Source: Opitutaceae bacterium | GTDB taxonomy: Bacteria; Verrucomicrobiota; Verrucomicrobiia; Opitutales; Opitutaceae | Length of the DNA stretch: 53,486 nucleotides | Assembly: GCA_027485815.1 (NCBI GenBank) | Contig: JAIXQE010000164.1 | Location: 1-53,486, forward strand | Direction of reading: 5' to 3' | Part shown: positions 18,703 through 27,136 of the stretch, piece by piece | Layout: the number at the start of each line of letters is the position of its first letter | Position numbering within the stretch: position 1 is the first letter of the stretch | Program-made: the position numbers and the translations under genes | Notes under the pieces: generated by a model | Told to the model about the DNA's origin: nothing | Seen by the model: only the letters and a program-made list of their open reading frames with translations | The model's database searches: none

Positions 18703-19092
18703 ATGAAACTCACCACCCTGCTCTGCTGCCTCCTCGGCCTCGCCGCCACCGCGTGGGCCGCCTCGTCCAAGGTTCCCGCGATCTCGCACGCGGACCTCGC
18801 CGCGGCAATCGCCGCCAAGTCGGTCACGATCCTCGACGTGAACGGGTCCAACTCCTTCAAGGAAGGGCGGATCCCCGGCGCGCTGGATTACGCGGCGCAG
18901 AAGGCGCAGCTGGCGGCGCTGCTGCCGAAGGACAAGAACGCGCTGGTCGTGGCCTATTGCGGCAACGAGCACTGCACGGCCTACCTTTCGGCAGCGACTG
19001 CCGCGCAGCAGCTGGGCTACACCAACGTGAAGCACTACGCCCCGGGCATCGACGGCTGGAAGCAGAGCGGCGCGAAGCTGGACCGCGGCTGA
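18703..19092 (+). CDS. Secreted rhodanese-like domain protein
   Basis: This is a 129-residue protein with a signal peptide (MKLTTLLCCLLGLAATAWAA). The single rhodanese domain has 'VTILDVNGSNSFKEGRIPGA' and the active loop YCGNEHC (about residues 85-91) with the catalytic-type Cys followed by a second Cys six residues on, then 'YLSAATAAQQLGYTNV' and 'GIDGWKQSG'. It probably acts in the periplasm in sulfur or persulfide transfer or redox; the exact substrate cannot be said. The gene stands alone and is followed by a strong terminator, which marks the boundary before the phosphate-related region. Confidence 0.92.
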   Translation: MKLTTLLCCLLGLAATAWAASSKVPAISHADLAAAIAAKSVTILDVNGSNSFKEGRIPGALDYAAQKAQLAALLPKDKNALVVAYCGNEHCTAYLSAATAAQQLGYTNVKHYAPGIDGWKQSGAKLDRG

Positions 19093-19129
19093 GTCCCGCC
19101 GGCGCCCCTCCGCGCGCCGGATCTTTCCG

Positions 19130-19160
19130 GGCGGCGTCCCCTGCGGACGCCGCCTTTTTT
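19130..19160 (+). terminator. Rho-independent terminator after the rhodanese gene
   Basis: A 10-bp perfect stem GGCGGCGTCC / GGACGCCGCC with a 5-nt loop is followed directly by six T on the plus strand, 38 bp after the rhodanese stop. It isolates the glycolipid operon from upstream transcription. Confidence 0.93.
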
Positions 19161-19191
19161 GCGCCCCGATGCCGCGCGTTCTTCGCGCAAA

Positions 19192-19219
19192 CGTAACCGG
19201 AGCGCCACGGATTCGCGAC
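19192..19219 (+). promoter_or_regulatory. Candidate Pho box upstream of the glycolipid operon
   Basis: Three hexamers lie in exact 11-bp register: CGTAAC (19192), CGCCAC (19203), CGCGAC (19214). The first matches the consensus seen before pstS; the other two keep the outer C-G and A-C. The array ends 31 bp before the GTG start of the first gene, so a promoter using it would give a very short or leaderless message. Confidence 0.6.
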
Positions 19220-19250
19220 AGAGCTGCCCCACGGTGACGCCAGCCAACCC

Positions 19251-20405
19251 GTGAACCTCGCCCTCGTCACCGAAACGTTTCCGCCGGAAGTCAACGGCGT
19301 GGCGATGACGTTCGGGGTCATCGCGCGGGAGCTCGGCCGCCGGGGCCACGCCCTGACGGTCTACCGGCCGCGCCGGGACGATCTCGCGGCGCTTCCGGCC
19401 TCCGATGATTATTCGGTCGTCTCGCTCCCGGGCTTCGCGGTCCCCGGCTATCCGCTGATCCGGCTGGGGCTGCCCGCGGGAGGCCGCCTCCGCGCCGCTT
19501 GGGTGAAGGCGAGGCCCGATCTGGTGCACGTCGCGACGGAGGGTCCGCTCGGGGCTTCCGCCGTCGCGAGCGCCCGGGCGCTGGGTATCCCGGTGACCTC
19601 GAGCTTCCACACCAACTTCCACGCCTACGCCCGCCACTATCGGGCCGGACCATTCCGTGGCATCGTGCTCGCGTGGCTTCGCTGGTTGCACAACCGGACC
19701 CGGCGGACCTTTGCACCCACCCGCGAACTCATCGCCGAGCTAGCCGGGGCGGGGTTCCGCGACCTGGCGCTGATGTCCCGCGGGGTGGATACCCTCTGTT
19801 TCCACCCGCTGCGCCGTTCGGCGGAACTGCGCCGGACCTGGGGGGCGGATGACGACCACCCCGTCGTGCTGCACGTCGGCCGGATGGCGCCGGAGAAGGA
19901 CTACGACCTCCTGTTCCGCTGCTACGCGGCGATGCGCGCGGTCCACCCCGGGCTGCGCTTCGTGCTGGCGGGGGAGGGACCGTTGCGGGCTGGGTTGGAG
20001 CGCGCGCATCCCGAGTGCCACTTCGCGGGCTTCCTGTCCCGCCCGGAGATCGGCGCCTACTACGCCTCCGCCGACCTCTATATCCACGCGAGCCGAACCG
20101 AGACCTTTGGTAACGTGCTGACCGAGGCGATGGCGAGCGGGCTGGCAGTGGCGGGCTTCGACTACGCGGCGGCCCGGCAGTTCGTGCGGCACGGGGAGAA
20201 CGGCCTCGTCGCCCCGCTCGACGCGCCCGAGGCGCTGATCGCCGCCGCGGAATTGCTGGCGGGTGATCCCTTCCTTCGCGCACAACTCGGGCGCGCCGCG
20301 CGGCTGGCGGTCGAGCAGCACTCCTGGGAACGGGTGATCGCGGATTTCGAGCGGGATCTGCTGCAGTCCGCGGCCCTGGCGCCCGCGGGCGGAGGCCTCT
20401 CATGA
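19251..20405 (+). CDS. GT4-family glycosyltransferase, probable glycolipid synthesis
   Basis: This is a 384-residue protein starting at GTG 19251 with the family N-terminus 'LALVTETFPPEVNGVAMTFG'. It has the GT-B layout of GT4 enzymes such as MgtA, SqdX and PimB: donor-site features 'HVGRMAPEKDYDLLFRCYA', the Ex7E motif in SRTETFGNVLTEAMASG (nucleotide-sugar binding), and 'PVTSSFHTNFHAYARHYRAG'. It is first of four genes joined by ATGA overlaps and followed by a diacylglycerol glycosyltransferase, a lipid kinase and a PlcP-like phosphoesterase. I infer it glycosylates diacylglycerol or extends a glycosyl-diacylglycerol at the cytoplasmic membrane. No SqdB homologue is nearby, so sulfolipid synthesis is less likely. 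A phosphate-type box precedes it. Confidence 0.85.
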   Translation: MNLALVTETFPPEVNGVAMTFGVIARELGRRGHALTVYRPRRDDLAALPASDDYSVVSLPGFAVPGYPLIRLGLPAGGRLRAAWVKARPDLVHVATEGPLGASAVASARALGIPVTSSFHTNFHAYARHYRAGPFRGIVLAWLRWLHNRTRRTFAPTRELIAELAGAGFRDLALMSRGVDTLCFHPLRRSAELRRTWGADDDHPVVLHVGRMAPEKDYDLLFRCYAAMRAVHPGLRFVLAGEGPLRAGLERAHPECHFAGFLSRPEIGAYYASADLYIHASRTETFGNVLTEAMASGLAVAGFDYAAARQFVRHGENGLVAPLDAPEALIAAAELLAGDPFLRAQLGRAARLAVEQHSWERVIADFERDLLQSAALAPAGGGLS

Positions 20406-21538
20406 CCCGGCGCATCCTCGTCCTTACCGCCGGCTTCGGCGATGGCCATAACGCCGCGGCCCGCGCGGTGGCGCAGGCGTGGGACGAGCGCGAGGGGGAA
20501 GGCGCCGCCGTCATCGCCGATCCCTTGGCCGACGCTTACCCCGCCACCAACGCGGTCCTGCGGCGGGCGTATTTGGCCGCCATCAACCGGCTGCCCGGGG
20601 CGTGGCGTGCACTCTACGGATGGATGGATCGATCCAAGCTGCTGCCGCAGCTGCTGGGGCGAGCTCCCGGCGATGCGCGGGTCCTCCGCGCGCTGCTCGA
20701 GCGCCATCAGCCCCTCGCGGTGGTCTCCACCTTCCCGGGACATAACTTCACGCTCCGGCACCTCGAGCGGGCCGGCGTGCCCGTGCCGCCGCGCTTCACG
20801 GTGGTGACCGACTCCATCAGCCTCAATTCGCTCTGGTGGACGGGGGAATCCACCGCGTGGTTCGTCCCGAACGAGGACTCCGCCGCCGTCCTGCGCGCGG
20901 CCGGCGTGCCTGACGAGCGGGTCGAGGTGACTGGGTTCCCGGTGCCCCCCGTCTTCGCGCGCCTCGGCAGCACGCTGGCGCCCCCGGCCCTCGGCGCCGG
21001 AGGGCGTCCCCGCATTCTGGTGATGATCCACTCCGGCCGGCGCGGAGCGGAGCGGACGGCGCGGCTCCTGCTGCGGGAGACCGGGTGGGACCTGACGTTC
21101 GCCGTGGGGCGGGACGACCGCCTGCGCGCGCGGCTGACCGCGCTCGCGGCCCACCGGACGGGTGTCACGCTGCTGGGTTGGACCCGCGAGATTCCGCAGC
21201 TGCTCCTGACGCACCACGTCGTGATCAGCAAGGCCGGCGGGGCCACGACCCAGGAGGCACTCGCCGCGGGCTGCCCGATGGTGGTCAGCCAGGTCGTTCC
21301 CGGGCAGGAGGAGGGCAATTACGAGTTGCTCCGCCGTCACGGGATCGGCGCGCTGGCGGAGACCCCGGAAGCAGTGGTGAGCGTGCTGCGGGAGGCGTTC
21401 GCGCGGGAGGGGGCCGTCCTCACCCGTTGGCGGACGGCAGTGGCGGGGCTGCGGCGGCCTCACGCAGCCAGGGAGATCGTGGACCGGGTTGAGGCGCGCC
21501 TCCGTGGCGAGGCCGCCGGGGCGGCGGTGGTCCGATGA
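20402..21538 (+). CDS. MGDG-synthase/UgtP-type diacylglycerol glycosyltransferase (GT28 fold)
   Basis: This is a 378-residue protein, ATG 20402 overlapping the previous stop. The N-terminal domain has 'LTAGFGDGHNAAARAVAQAW', the G-x-G-H-x-x-A-A signature of the MGDG synthase family, and 'VSTFPGHNFTLRHL'. The C-terminal donor domain has 'LLGWTREIPQLLLTHHVVIS' and 'KAGGATTQEALAAGCPMV', with 'PGQEEGNYELL' as in UgtP and MurG relatives. These enzymes transfer glucose or galactose from a UDP-sugar to diacylglycerol at the inner membrane face. Here it would consume diacylglycerol released from phospholipid by the fourth gene's product. The sugar cannot be read from sequence. Family assignment is confident, lipid acceptor inferred. 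Confidence 0.9.
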   Translation: MTRRILVLTAGFGDGHNAAARAVAQAWDEREGEGAAVIADPLADAYPATNAVLRRAYLAAINRLPGAWRALYGWMDRSKLLPQLLGRAPGDARVLRALLERHQPLAVVSTFPGHNFTLRHLERAGVPVPPRFTVVTDSISLNSLWWTGESTAWFVPNEDSAAVLRAAGVPDERVEVTGFPVPPVFARLGSTLAPPALGAGGRPRILVMIHSGRRGAERTARLLLRETGWDLTFAVGRDDRLRARLTALAAHRTGVTLLGWTREIPQLLLTHHVVISKAGGATTQEALAAGCPMVVSQVVPGQEEGNYELLRRHGIGALAETPEAVVSVLREAFAREGAVLTRWRTAVAGLRRPHAAREIVDRVEARLRGEAAGAAVVR

Positions 21539-22479
21539 AGGCGGTCTTCATCCTCAATCCCCACGCGGGGCACAACCGGCGGCGGCCCGGCCTGCGGCAG
21601 CAATTGCGGGAGTTTGCGGCCACCTGTGCCGGGGGGGGCAGGTTGGAGGTCACGGAGGGTCCGGGGCACGCGCGCGAGTTGGCGCGTGCGGCGGCCCAGC
21701 AGGGCGCCGAGGTGGTGGCGGCGGTGGGGGGAGATGGTACGATGAACGAGGTGGCGCAGGGCCTCCTGGGCGCGCCGACCGCCCTCGCGCTGGTGCCCTG
21801 TGGCTCGGGGAATGGCTTAGCCCTGCATCTCCGGGTCCCCCGGTCCCTGCCGGGCGCCCTGCGGCTCGCGATCGATCCGGAGGCCACGGTGCGGGAGATC
21901 GATTCCGGGGAGGTGGCGGGGCTGCCGTTCTTCAACGCGATGGGCATCGGGCTCGATGCCGACATCAGCCGTCGCTTCAACGGCTTGGAGCGCCGGGGCC
22001 TACCCGCGTACATCCGCGCGGGCTGGTCCGCGTGGCGGGAGCGCCGGCCGGTGCAGTGCACGCTGGAGGTCGGGGCCGAACGGCACGCCCTCGCGGCGCT
22101 GCTGGTCTCGGTGTTGAACTCGGATCAGTACGGGAACAACGCGCGCATCGCCCCCGGGGCGGAGGTCGACGACGGCGCCCTCGATCTGGTGGCGGTGACG
22201 GCGCCCGGCGTGTTGGGCGTCGCGCGCCTGCTGCCCCGCCTGTTCTTGGGCTCGCTCCAATCGGCGCCGGGGGTTCTGCGCCGCTCCGCCCGTCGTTTCG
22301 CGCTGGTCCGGACCGCGCCCGGTCCGCTCCACACCGACGGCGAGGTGCACGCCGGACCCGCGCGACTGGAGGTCGTGGTTCGCCCTCGCAGCCTTCGGGT
22401 GCTCGTGCCCGGGTTGCCCGGCCGCGTGGCCAGGCCCATCGACCAGGCCGCGCGTTCCTTCGCCCTCCTGATCCCATGA
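21535..22479 (+). CDS. Diacylglycerol-kinase-family lipid kinase (DAGKc)
   Basis: This is a 314-residue protein, ATG 21535 within the previous stop codon. The DAGK catalytic domain shows 'FILNPHAGHNRRRPGL' at the N-terminus, the glycine-rich nucleotide motif 'VGGDGTMNEVAQGLLG' (about residues 64-79), and 'VPCGSGNGLALHL'. The C-terminal lobe includes 'NALGIGLDAD'-like (here 'NAMGIGLDADISRRF') and 'HTDGEVH'. Members phosphorylate diacylglycerol, sphingosine or related lipids with ATP. In this operon it could return excess diacylglycerol to phosphatidate, balancing the glycosyltransferase; a different lipid acceptor is equally possible. It overlaps the next gene by ATGA. Confidence 0.92.
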   Translation: MKAVFILNPHAGHNRRRPGLRQQLREFAATCAGGGRLEVTEGPGHARELARAAAQQGAEVVAAVGGDGTMNEVAQGLLGAPTALALVPCGSGNGLALHLRVPRSLPGALRLAIDPEATVREIDSGEVAGLPFFNAMGIGLDADISRRFNGLERRGLPAYIRAGWSAWRERRPVQCTLEVGAERHALAALLVSVLNSDQYGNNARIAPGAEVDDGALDLVAVTAPGVLGVARLLPRLFLGSLQSAPGVLRRSARRFALVRTAPGPLHTDGEVHAGPARLEVVVRPRSLRVLVPGLPGRVARPIDQAARSFALLIP

Positions 22480-23276
22480 AGCTCAACGTCCGCACCGTGA
22501 TCCTCTCGGACCTCCACCTCGGCACGACCGATTCCAAGGTCGATGAGGTGAACCACTTCCTGCGCCACATCCACTGCGCGAAGCTGATCCTCAACGGTGA
22601 CATCATTGACGGCTGGCAACTGCGCCGCGGCGGGCGCTGGACCAAGGCCCATACCCGCTTCGTGCGGATCGTGCTCAAGAAGCTCGAGAAGCGCGACACG
22701 CAGGTCGTCTACCTCCGCGGCAATCACGACGATGTCCTGGGCGCTTTCCTCCCGCTCGAGTTCGAGGGCCTCGCCGTGGTGGAGGAGCACATCCACGAGG
22801 CCGCCGGCGGCCGCTACCTGGTGCTGCACGGGGACATCTTTGATACCGTAACCAAGAACTTCGTCTTCCTCGCGCACCTGGGCGACTGGGGCTACGGGGT
22901 GCTGCTGACCCTCAACCGCCTCTACAACCGCTGGCGCGCGTGGCGGGGGAAGGAATACTGGTCGCTGAGCAAGGCCATCAAGGCGCGGGTGAAGGAGGCG
23001 GTGAACCACATCTCCAATTTCGAGCAGCACATCGCCCAGCTCGCGCGCGAAAAGGGCTGCCAGGGCGTGATGTGCGGCCACATCCACACGGCCGCGGACA
23101 AGCGCATCGGCGACATCCACTACCTCAACTCCGGGGACTGGGTGGAGTCGCTGACCGCGATCGTCGAGCACTGGGACGGGCGTTTCGAGCTGGTGGATTT
23201 CGCGTCCTTCGTCCGCCGGTTTCCGCTGCCGGCCCCGGATGCGATCGAGCCGGGCGCGGAACTGGCCGAGGTCTGA
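22476..23276 (+). CDS. PlcP/LpxH-type metallophosphoesterase, candidate phospholipase C of lipid remodelling
   Basis: This is a 266-residue protein (COG2908 family), ATG 22476 overlapping the previous stop. Calcineurin-like metal motifs are all present: SDLHLG (D12, H14), NGDIIDG (D42), RGNHDD (N83, H84), HGD (H118, D120) and CGHIH (H202, H204). The stretches 'GKEYWSLSKAIKARVKEAVN' and 'YLNSGDWVESLTAIVEHWDG' fit the longer LpxH-like subgroup often annotated as UDP-2,3-diacylglucosamine diphosphatase. That subgroup includes PlcP, the phosphate-starvation phospholipase C of rhizobia and marine bacteria. The operon partners (two glycosyltransferases and a diacylglycerol kinase) and the phosphate context favour PlcP over LpxH; no lpx gene is adjacent. 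The function is inferred from context. Confidence 0.85.
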   Translation: MKLNVRTVILSDLHLGTTDSKVDEVNHFLRHIHCAKLILNGDIIDGWQLRRGGRWTKAHTRFVRIVLKKLEKRDTQVVYLRGNHDDVLGAFLPLEFEGLAVVEEHIHEAAGGRYLVLHGDIFDTVTKNFVFLAHLGDWGYGVLLTLNRLYNRWRAWRGKEYWSLSKAIKARVKEAVNHISNFEQHIAQLAREKGCQGVMCGHIHTAADKRIGDIHYLNSGDWVESLTAIVEHWDGRFELVDFASFVRRFPLPAPDAIEPGAELAEV

Positions 23277-23295
23277 TCCCCGGGGCTCGGCGCGG

Positions 23296-23312
23296 GTGAC
23301 AATTGCGTTACG
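23296..23312. promoter_or_regulatory. Candidate Pho box upstream of ppk1 (reverse-type repeat)
   Basis: GTGACA (23296) and GTTACG (23307) lie 11 bp apart, 50 bp before the ppk1 start. On the minus strand this reads CGTAAC-N5-TGTCAC, the same pair found before the pst region, but pointing away from ppk1. It implies ppk1 has its own promoter in addition to read-through from the glycolipid operon. Confidence 0.6.
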
Positions 23313-23361
23313 GCCGGTTTCGGCCTCGTTCCGGCTGCCCACCCCCGGTTACCCTTTCCCA

Positions 23362-25503
23362 GTGAGCCCTGCCCGCAAGTCCGCCTCCCGCCTCCGTCAT
23401 CCGGTTCGTACTGAGCCCGCCTTGCCGGCTGGCGACCCCGCCCGCTTCGGCAACCGCGAGCAGAGCTGGCTCGCCTTCAACCAGCGAGTCCTCGATCAGG
23501 CGCGAAACGAGGCCAATCCCCTGCTTGAGCGGGTCAAGTTCCTCGCGATCGCCAGTTCGAATCTCGACGAGTTCTTCGAGATCCGCGTCGCCGGGTTGCG
23601 GCAGCAGGCGGATTCCGAGGTGGCTCCGCTCAGCCTGGACGGGCTCACGCCGCGCGAGCAACTCCGGCGGGTGCGGGTCGAGGTTGGCGCGATGGTGGAC
23701 GCGCAGCATCGGTGCTGGCAGGAAGAGCTGGTGCCACTCCTGGCGCGCGAGCGGCTCGTCTTCCGTCCCGCCCAGGAGCTGGACGCCGCGGAGCTCGCCT
23801 GGGTCCGGCGTCATTTCAGCGAGCAGGTGCAGCCCGTCCTCACCCCCTTGGCGGTGGATCAGGCGCACCCCTTTCCGCTGCTCGGCAACAAGACGCTGAG
23901 CCTCCTGGTTCTGCTGCGCCAGGAGGAGGATCCCGCCGCGGAGCCCGTGCTCAGCATCGTGCCCGTCCCCCGCAGCCTGCCGCGCATCCTGCGTCTCTGC
24001 CCCGGCGAGCCCGGCCCGGACCGGTTCCTGTTCCTCAGCGAGATCCTCAAGCTGTGCGTGGGGGAGCTGTTTCCAGGCTACTGCGTCCTCGGGGCCCACG
24101 CGTTCCGCGTCACCCGCAACAGCGACCTCTACATCGACGAGGAGGAGGCGGAGAACCTGCTCAAGAAGATCGAGGACGAGCTGCGCAACCTCCGCCGCGG
24201 CGCCGCGGTGCGGCTCGAGGTCGAGCACGGCGTCGATCCCTGGGCCCTCGCGGAGCTGGTGCGCCACCTCGGCCTGCCGGAGGACGCGGTCTACGCGCAG
24301 CCCGCCCCGCTCAATTTCCTGCGCCTGATGGCGCTGCACGACCTCGTCGACCGGCCGGACCTCAAGTACCCGCCCTTCACCGGCGCCGACTGCGCGGCCC
24401 TCGCCGGGGGCCGCCCGGTCTTCGATGCCGTCCGCGAGCGCGACCTCCTGCTGCACCATCCCTACGACAGCTTCGCCCCCGTGGTGACCTTCGTCCAGGA
24501 GGCGGCGCGAGACCCTGAGGTGCTCGCGATCAAGCAGACCCTCTACCGCACCAGCGGCGACTCGCCGATCATCGAGGCCCTGATCGAGGCCTCACTGGCG
24601 GGCAAGCAAGTGACCGCCCTGGTCGAGCTGATGGCCCGCTTCGACGAGGCCAACAACATCAAGTGGGCCCGCGAGCTGGAAGAAGCGGGCGTGCACGTTG
24701 TCTACGGGGTGGTCGGCCACAAGACGCACTGCAAGTGCTGCCTCGTGATCCGACGGGAGAGCGGAGTGCTGCGGCGCTACGCGCACCTCGGCACCGGCAA
24801 CTACAATCCGCGCACGGCGCGGCTCTACACCGACCTGAGCCTGCTGACGGCGCGGGAGACGCTCACCGCCGAGGTGGCCCAGCTCTTCAATTCGCTCACC
24901 GGCCTCGGCCGCGCCCCTGAGTTCCGCCATCTGCTGGTGGCCCCGTTCAACCTTCACGCGCGGATCCTCGAGCTGATCGCCGCGGAGACGGCCCACGCCC
25001 GGGCGGGTCGGCCGGGACGCATCATCGCCAAGATGAACAAGCTGGTGGACCCGCACGCCATCGAGGCGCTTTACGCGGCGTCGCAGGCCGGCGTGGAGAT
25101 CGACCTCATCGTCCGTTCCACCTGCTGCCTCGTGCCGGGGGTGAAGGGGCTCAGCGAGAACATCCGGCTGCGCAACCTCGTGGGCCGGTTCCTCGAGCAC
25201 GCGCGGATCTTCGTGTTCGGCCAGGGCGGAAATCCGGCGGTGTACGCCGGGAGCGCGGACTGGATGCCCCGGAACTTCTTCCGGCGCGTGGAGGCGGTCT
25301 TCCCCGTGGAGGATCCGGTCCTGCGCCACCGGATCCTCGACGAGATCCTGGCCTCCGAGTTGCGCGACACGGTCGACGCCGCGGGTCTGCGGTCGGATGG
25401 GACGTACGCGTCGCTGGTCCCGGCGGAAGGCGCGGCGCCCTTCCAGGCGCAACGCCACTTCATGACCCTCGCGCAGGCGCGGACCGCGGCGGCCGCGCCT
25501 TGA
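23362..25503 (+). CDS. ppk1: Polyphosphate kinase 1
   Basis: This is a 713-residue protein (family about 690-730) that polymerises the gamma-phosphate of ATP into polyphosphate and runs in reverse at need. GTG 23362 was chosen: it precedes a short variable leader, then the family start 'FGNREQSWLAFNQRVLDQA' and 'LERVKFLAIASSNLDEFFEI'. Catalytic histidines are at about residue 456 (GHKTHCKC) and 475 (AHLGTGNYNP), the same 19-residue spacing as in the E. coli enzyme. 'IKQTLYRTSGDSPIIEALIE' and 'NIKWARELEEAGVHVVYG' are also conserved. It lies 85 bp after the PlcP-like gene with a phosphate-type box in the gap, and its stop is 13 bp from the convergent phosphatase stop. Confidence 0.97.
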   Translation: MSPARKSASRLRHPVRTEPALPAGDPARFGNREQSWLAFNQRVLDQARNEANPLLERVKFLAIASSNLDEFFEIRVAGLRQQADSEVAPLSLDGLTPREQLRRVRVEVGAMVDAQHRCWQEELVPLLARERLVFRPAQELDAAELAWVRRHFSEQVQPVLTPLAVDQAHPFPLLGNKTLSLLVLLRQEEDPAAEPVLSIVPVPRSLPRILRLCPGEPGPDRFLFLSEILKLCVGELFPGYCVLGAHAFRVTRNSDLYIDEEEAENLLKKIEDELRNLRRGAAVRLEVEHGVDPWALAELVRHLGLPEDAVYAQPAPLNFLRLMALHDLVDRPDLKYPPFTGADCAALAGGRPVFDAVRERDLLLHHPYDSFAPVVTFVQEAARDPEVLAIKQTLYRTSGDSPIIEALIEASLAGKQVTALVELMARFDEANNIKWARELEEAGVHVVYGVVGHKTHCKCCLVIRRESGVLRRYAHLGTGNYNPRTARLYTDLSLLTARETLTAEVAQLFNSLTGLGRAPEFRHLLVAPFNLHARILELIAAETAHARAGRPGRIIAKMNKLVDPHAIEALYAASQAGVEIDLIVRSTCCLVPGVKGLSENIRLRNLVGRFLEHARIFVFGQGGNPAVYAGSADWMPRNFFRRVEAVFPVEDPVLRHRILDEILASELRDTVDAAGLRSDGTYASLVPAEGAAPFQAQRHFMTLAQARTAAAAP

Positions 25504-25516
25504 GCGGGAGGCGGCC

Positions 25517-26878
25517 TCAGGGCTGCTTCGGCGCGCGGCGGTGCTCCCGCGGGAGCGCCTCTTCCAGCACGTTCGGCTGGCCGGTCCGCTTTCGCAGGGT
25601 GAACGCGTCGTAGAGGCGGTTGGTGGCGGTGCGGGCCTCATAGCGGAGCTCGTCGCCATCCACCGTGATCAGCTGGAACAACTGGGTGTCTTCGGCGAAC
25701 CGCACCGCCCACGCGTCGCCCGGGGAAAGATCGTACATTTTGGGCCCGCTCACCGAGACCACGTACACGGTGCCGATCGCCGGGTCGTAGGCCTGGTTGT
25801 AGCCCTTGGGCAAGTTGACCTCCGCCGCATGAGCCTTCCGGGTGACGTCGCCGCTGCGGGCATAGGTGTGGTCGTGGCCGGTGAGGACCAAGTCCACCTT
25901 GAACTCATCAAAGACGGGCTTCCAGAGCTCCCGGAGCTTCGCGTTGTCGCGGTTCCGGGCCGGCGAGAAGATCGGGTGGTGGAAGGTGATCACGGTCCAG
26001 CGCTGCGGGTTGTTCCGCAGCACCTCGCGCAGCCAGGGCACCTGCTCGGCCGGGAGGTCATTGGAATTGAGCGAGATGATGCGCGCGCCCTGATAGTCGA
26101 AGTAATACACGGTCTCGGCCAGCGCGGGCTGGTCGCGGGGCCCGTTCTCGGGGAGGGTGAAGTGCGGGCGCCAGTTGCGGCTGAGGATCCGCGGGGCCGC
26201 CGCGTCCTTCTCGTCGAGCTTCCCGTACTCGTGGTTGCCCGGGGTCGGAACGACCGGGATGGTGGCGTTGACCCAGCCGGGAGCTCCGAGCCACTCGCCC
26301 CACTGGGCGTCGTTGTGGGCGTTGTTGATCAGGTCGCCCGCGTGCAGCGTGAACGCGGCCCGCGGCGCCTCCTGGAAGGCCTCGCGGAAGACCCGCGACC
26401 AGTGCGTGCGGATGTCGTTCTGCGCATCCCCGAAATAGATGAACGTGAAGCGCGCGGGTCCCGCGGCGGCGGTGCGGAAGTGGAACCATTCGCTCCAATT
26501 GACCCCGTCGCCCACGCGGTACGCGTACAGCGTGCCCGGGGTGAGGCCGGTGAATTCCGCCGCGTGCGCGAGGGCGGAGCCGAGGCTGGACTCGTAGCGG
26601 GCGGAGCGCACCGGCACCGGAGTCCCCTTGAGCTCCTTCCCGGAATCCAGCGCGCGCGTCACCTCGGCGGTTGCCCGGGTCACGGAGAGATCGGTGCGCC
26701 AAGTCACCGCTTGAGTGGTCGCGGGGTCGCCGCTCCAGGTCAGCACGATGCGATCCGGGAGCGGACGCGGGGCGTGCGTCTCCTTTTCCGGGAAGGCGGC
26801 GGGGGTCGGAGCGGTCTGGGCGCCGGTGGAGACGACGGCGAGGGCCGAGCAGAGGGCGAGGGCGGGCAGGAATTTCAT
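25517..26878 (-). CDS. Secreted purple-acid-type metallophosphatase
   Basis: This is a 453-residue protein with a signal peptide (MKFLPALALCSALAVVSTGA). The N-terminal fibronectin-like domain ('PDRIVLTWSGDPATTQAVTW') is typical of purple acid phosphatases. The metallophosphoesterase core has 'YFGDAQND', 'HAGDLINNAHND', 'PTPGNHEYG', 'TFHHPIFSP' and 'LTGHDHTYARSGD', all expected metal ligands. It should hydrolyse phosphomonoesters outside the cytoplasm to release phosphate. It converges with ppk1 and has a triple 11-bp repeat 130 bp upstream, so phosphate control is likely. A leader of that length leaves room for another site: a single GTTACG also occurs at 26957. Confidence 0.93.
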   Translation of the reverse strand: MKFLPALALCSALAVVSTGAQTAPTPAAFPEKETHAPRPLPDRIVLTWSGDPATTQAVTWRTDLSVTRATAEVTRALDSGKELKGTPVPVRSARYESSLGSALAHAAEFTGLTPGTLYAYRVGDGVNWSEWFHFRTAAAGPARFTFIYFGDAQNDIRTHWSRVFREAFQEAPRAAFTLHAGDLINNAHNDAQWGEWLGAPGWVNATIPVVPTPGNHEYGKLDEKDAAAPRILSRNWRPHFTLPENGPRDQPALAETVYYFDYQGARIISLNSNDLPAEQVPWLREVLRNNPQRWTVITFHHPIFSPARNRDNAKLRELWKPVFDEFKVDLVLTGHDHTYARSGDVTRKAHAAEVNLPKGYNQAYDPAIGTVYVVSVSGPKMYDLSPGDAWAVRFAEDTQLFQLITVDGDELRYEARTATNRLYDAFTLRKRTGQPNVLEEALPREHRRAPKQP

Positions 26879-27007
26879 CGCGGGGAGGGGAGGGGACGGA
26901 CGGGGAAGGGCAGGTTGAATTGGTGGGACGCCGAATCGGGAAGCAAGCGGGTGGAGGTTACGATTTCGCGGCGAGGAGCGCGCTCCGGATGAGCGTACTC
27001 GGCTGCG

Positions 27008-27035
27008 GTTACGGAGGGGCGACGTGCCGGTGACG
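27008..27035 (-). promoter_or_regulatory. Candidate Pho box upstream of the metallophosphatase
   Basis: On the minus strand three hexamers follow in 11-bp register: CGTCAC, CGTCGC, CGTAAC (plus-strand positions 27030, 27019, 27008). They are oriented toward the phosphatase gene that starts at 26878, 130 bp away. Confidence 0.65.
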
Positions 27036-27074
27036 TCGCGGCAATACCGGTCCGGGACGCGCGGCGCCGGACGC

Positions 27075-27102
27075 AAAAAAGCCGCCGGGGGGCCGGCGGC
27101 TT
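27075..27102 (-). terminator. Rho-independent terminator of the TonB-dependent receptor gene
   Basis: Minus-strand stem GCCGCCGG / CCGGCGGC (extended by two A-T pairs) with a 4-nt loop, followed by a run of T (A-run at 27075-27080 on the plus strand), 35 bp after the receptor stop at 27137. Confidence 0.88.
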
Positions 27103-27136
27103 CGGGGTGAGGGAGCGGGGAATCGCGCGTGGCGCC

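Noticed and set aside
19251-23276. Sulfolipid (SQDG) or lipid A synthesis as the role of the four-gene operon
   Set aside because: No SqdB-like or other Lpx gene is nearby, and the diacylglycerol kinase and phosphate context fit glycolipid remodelling better. Not formally excluded.
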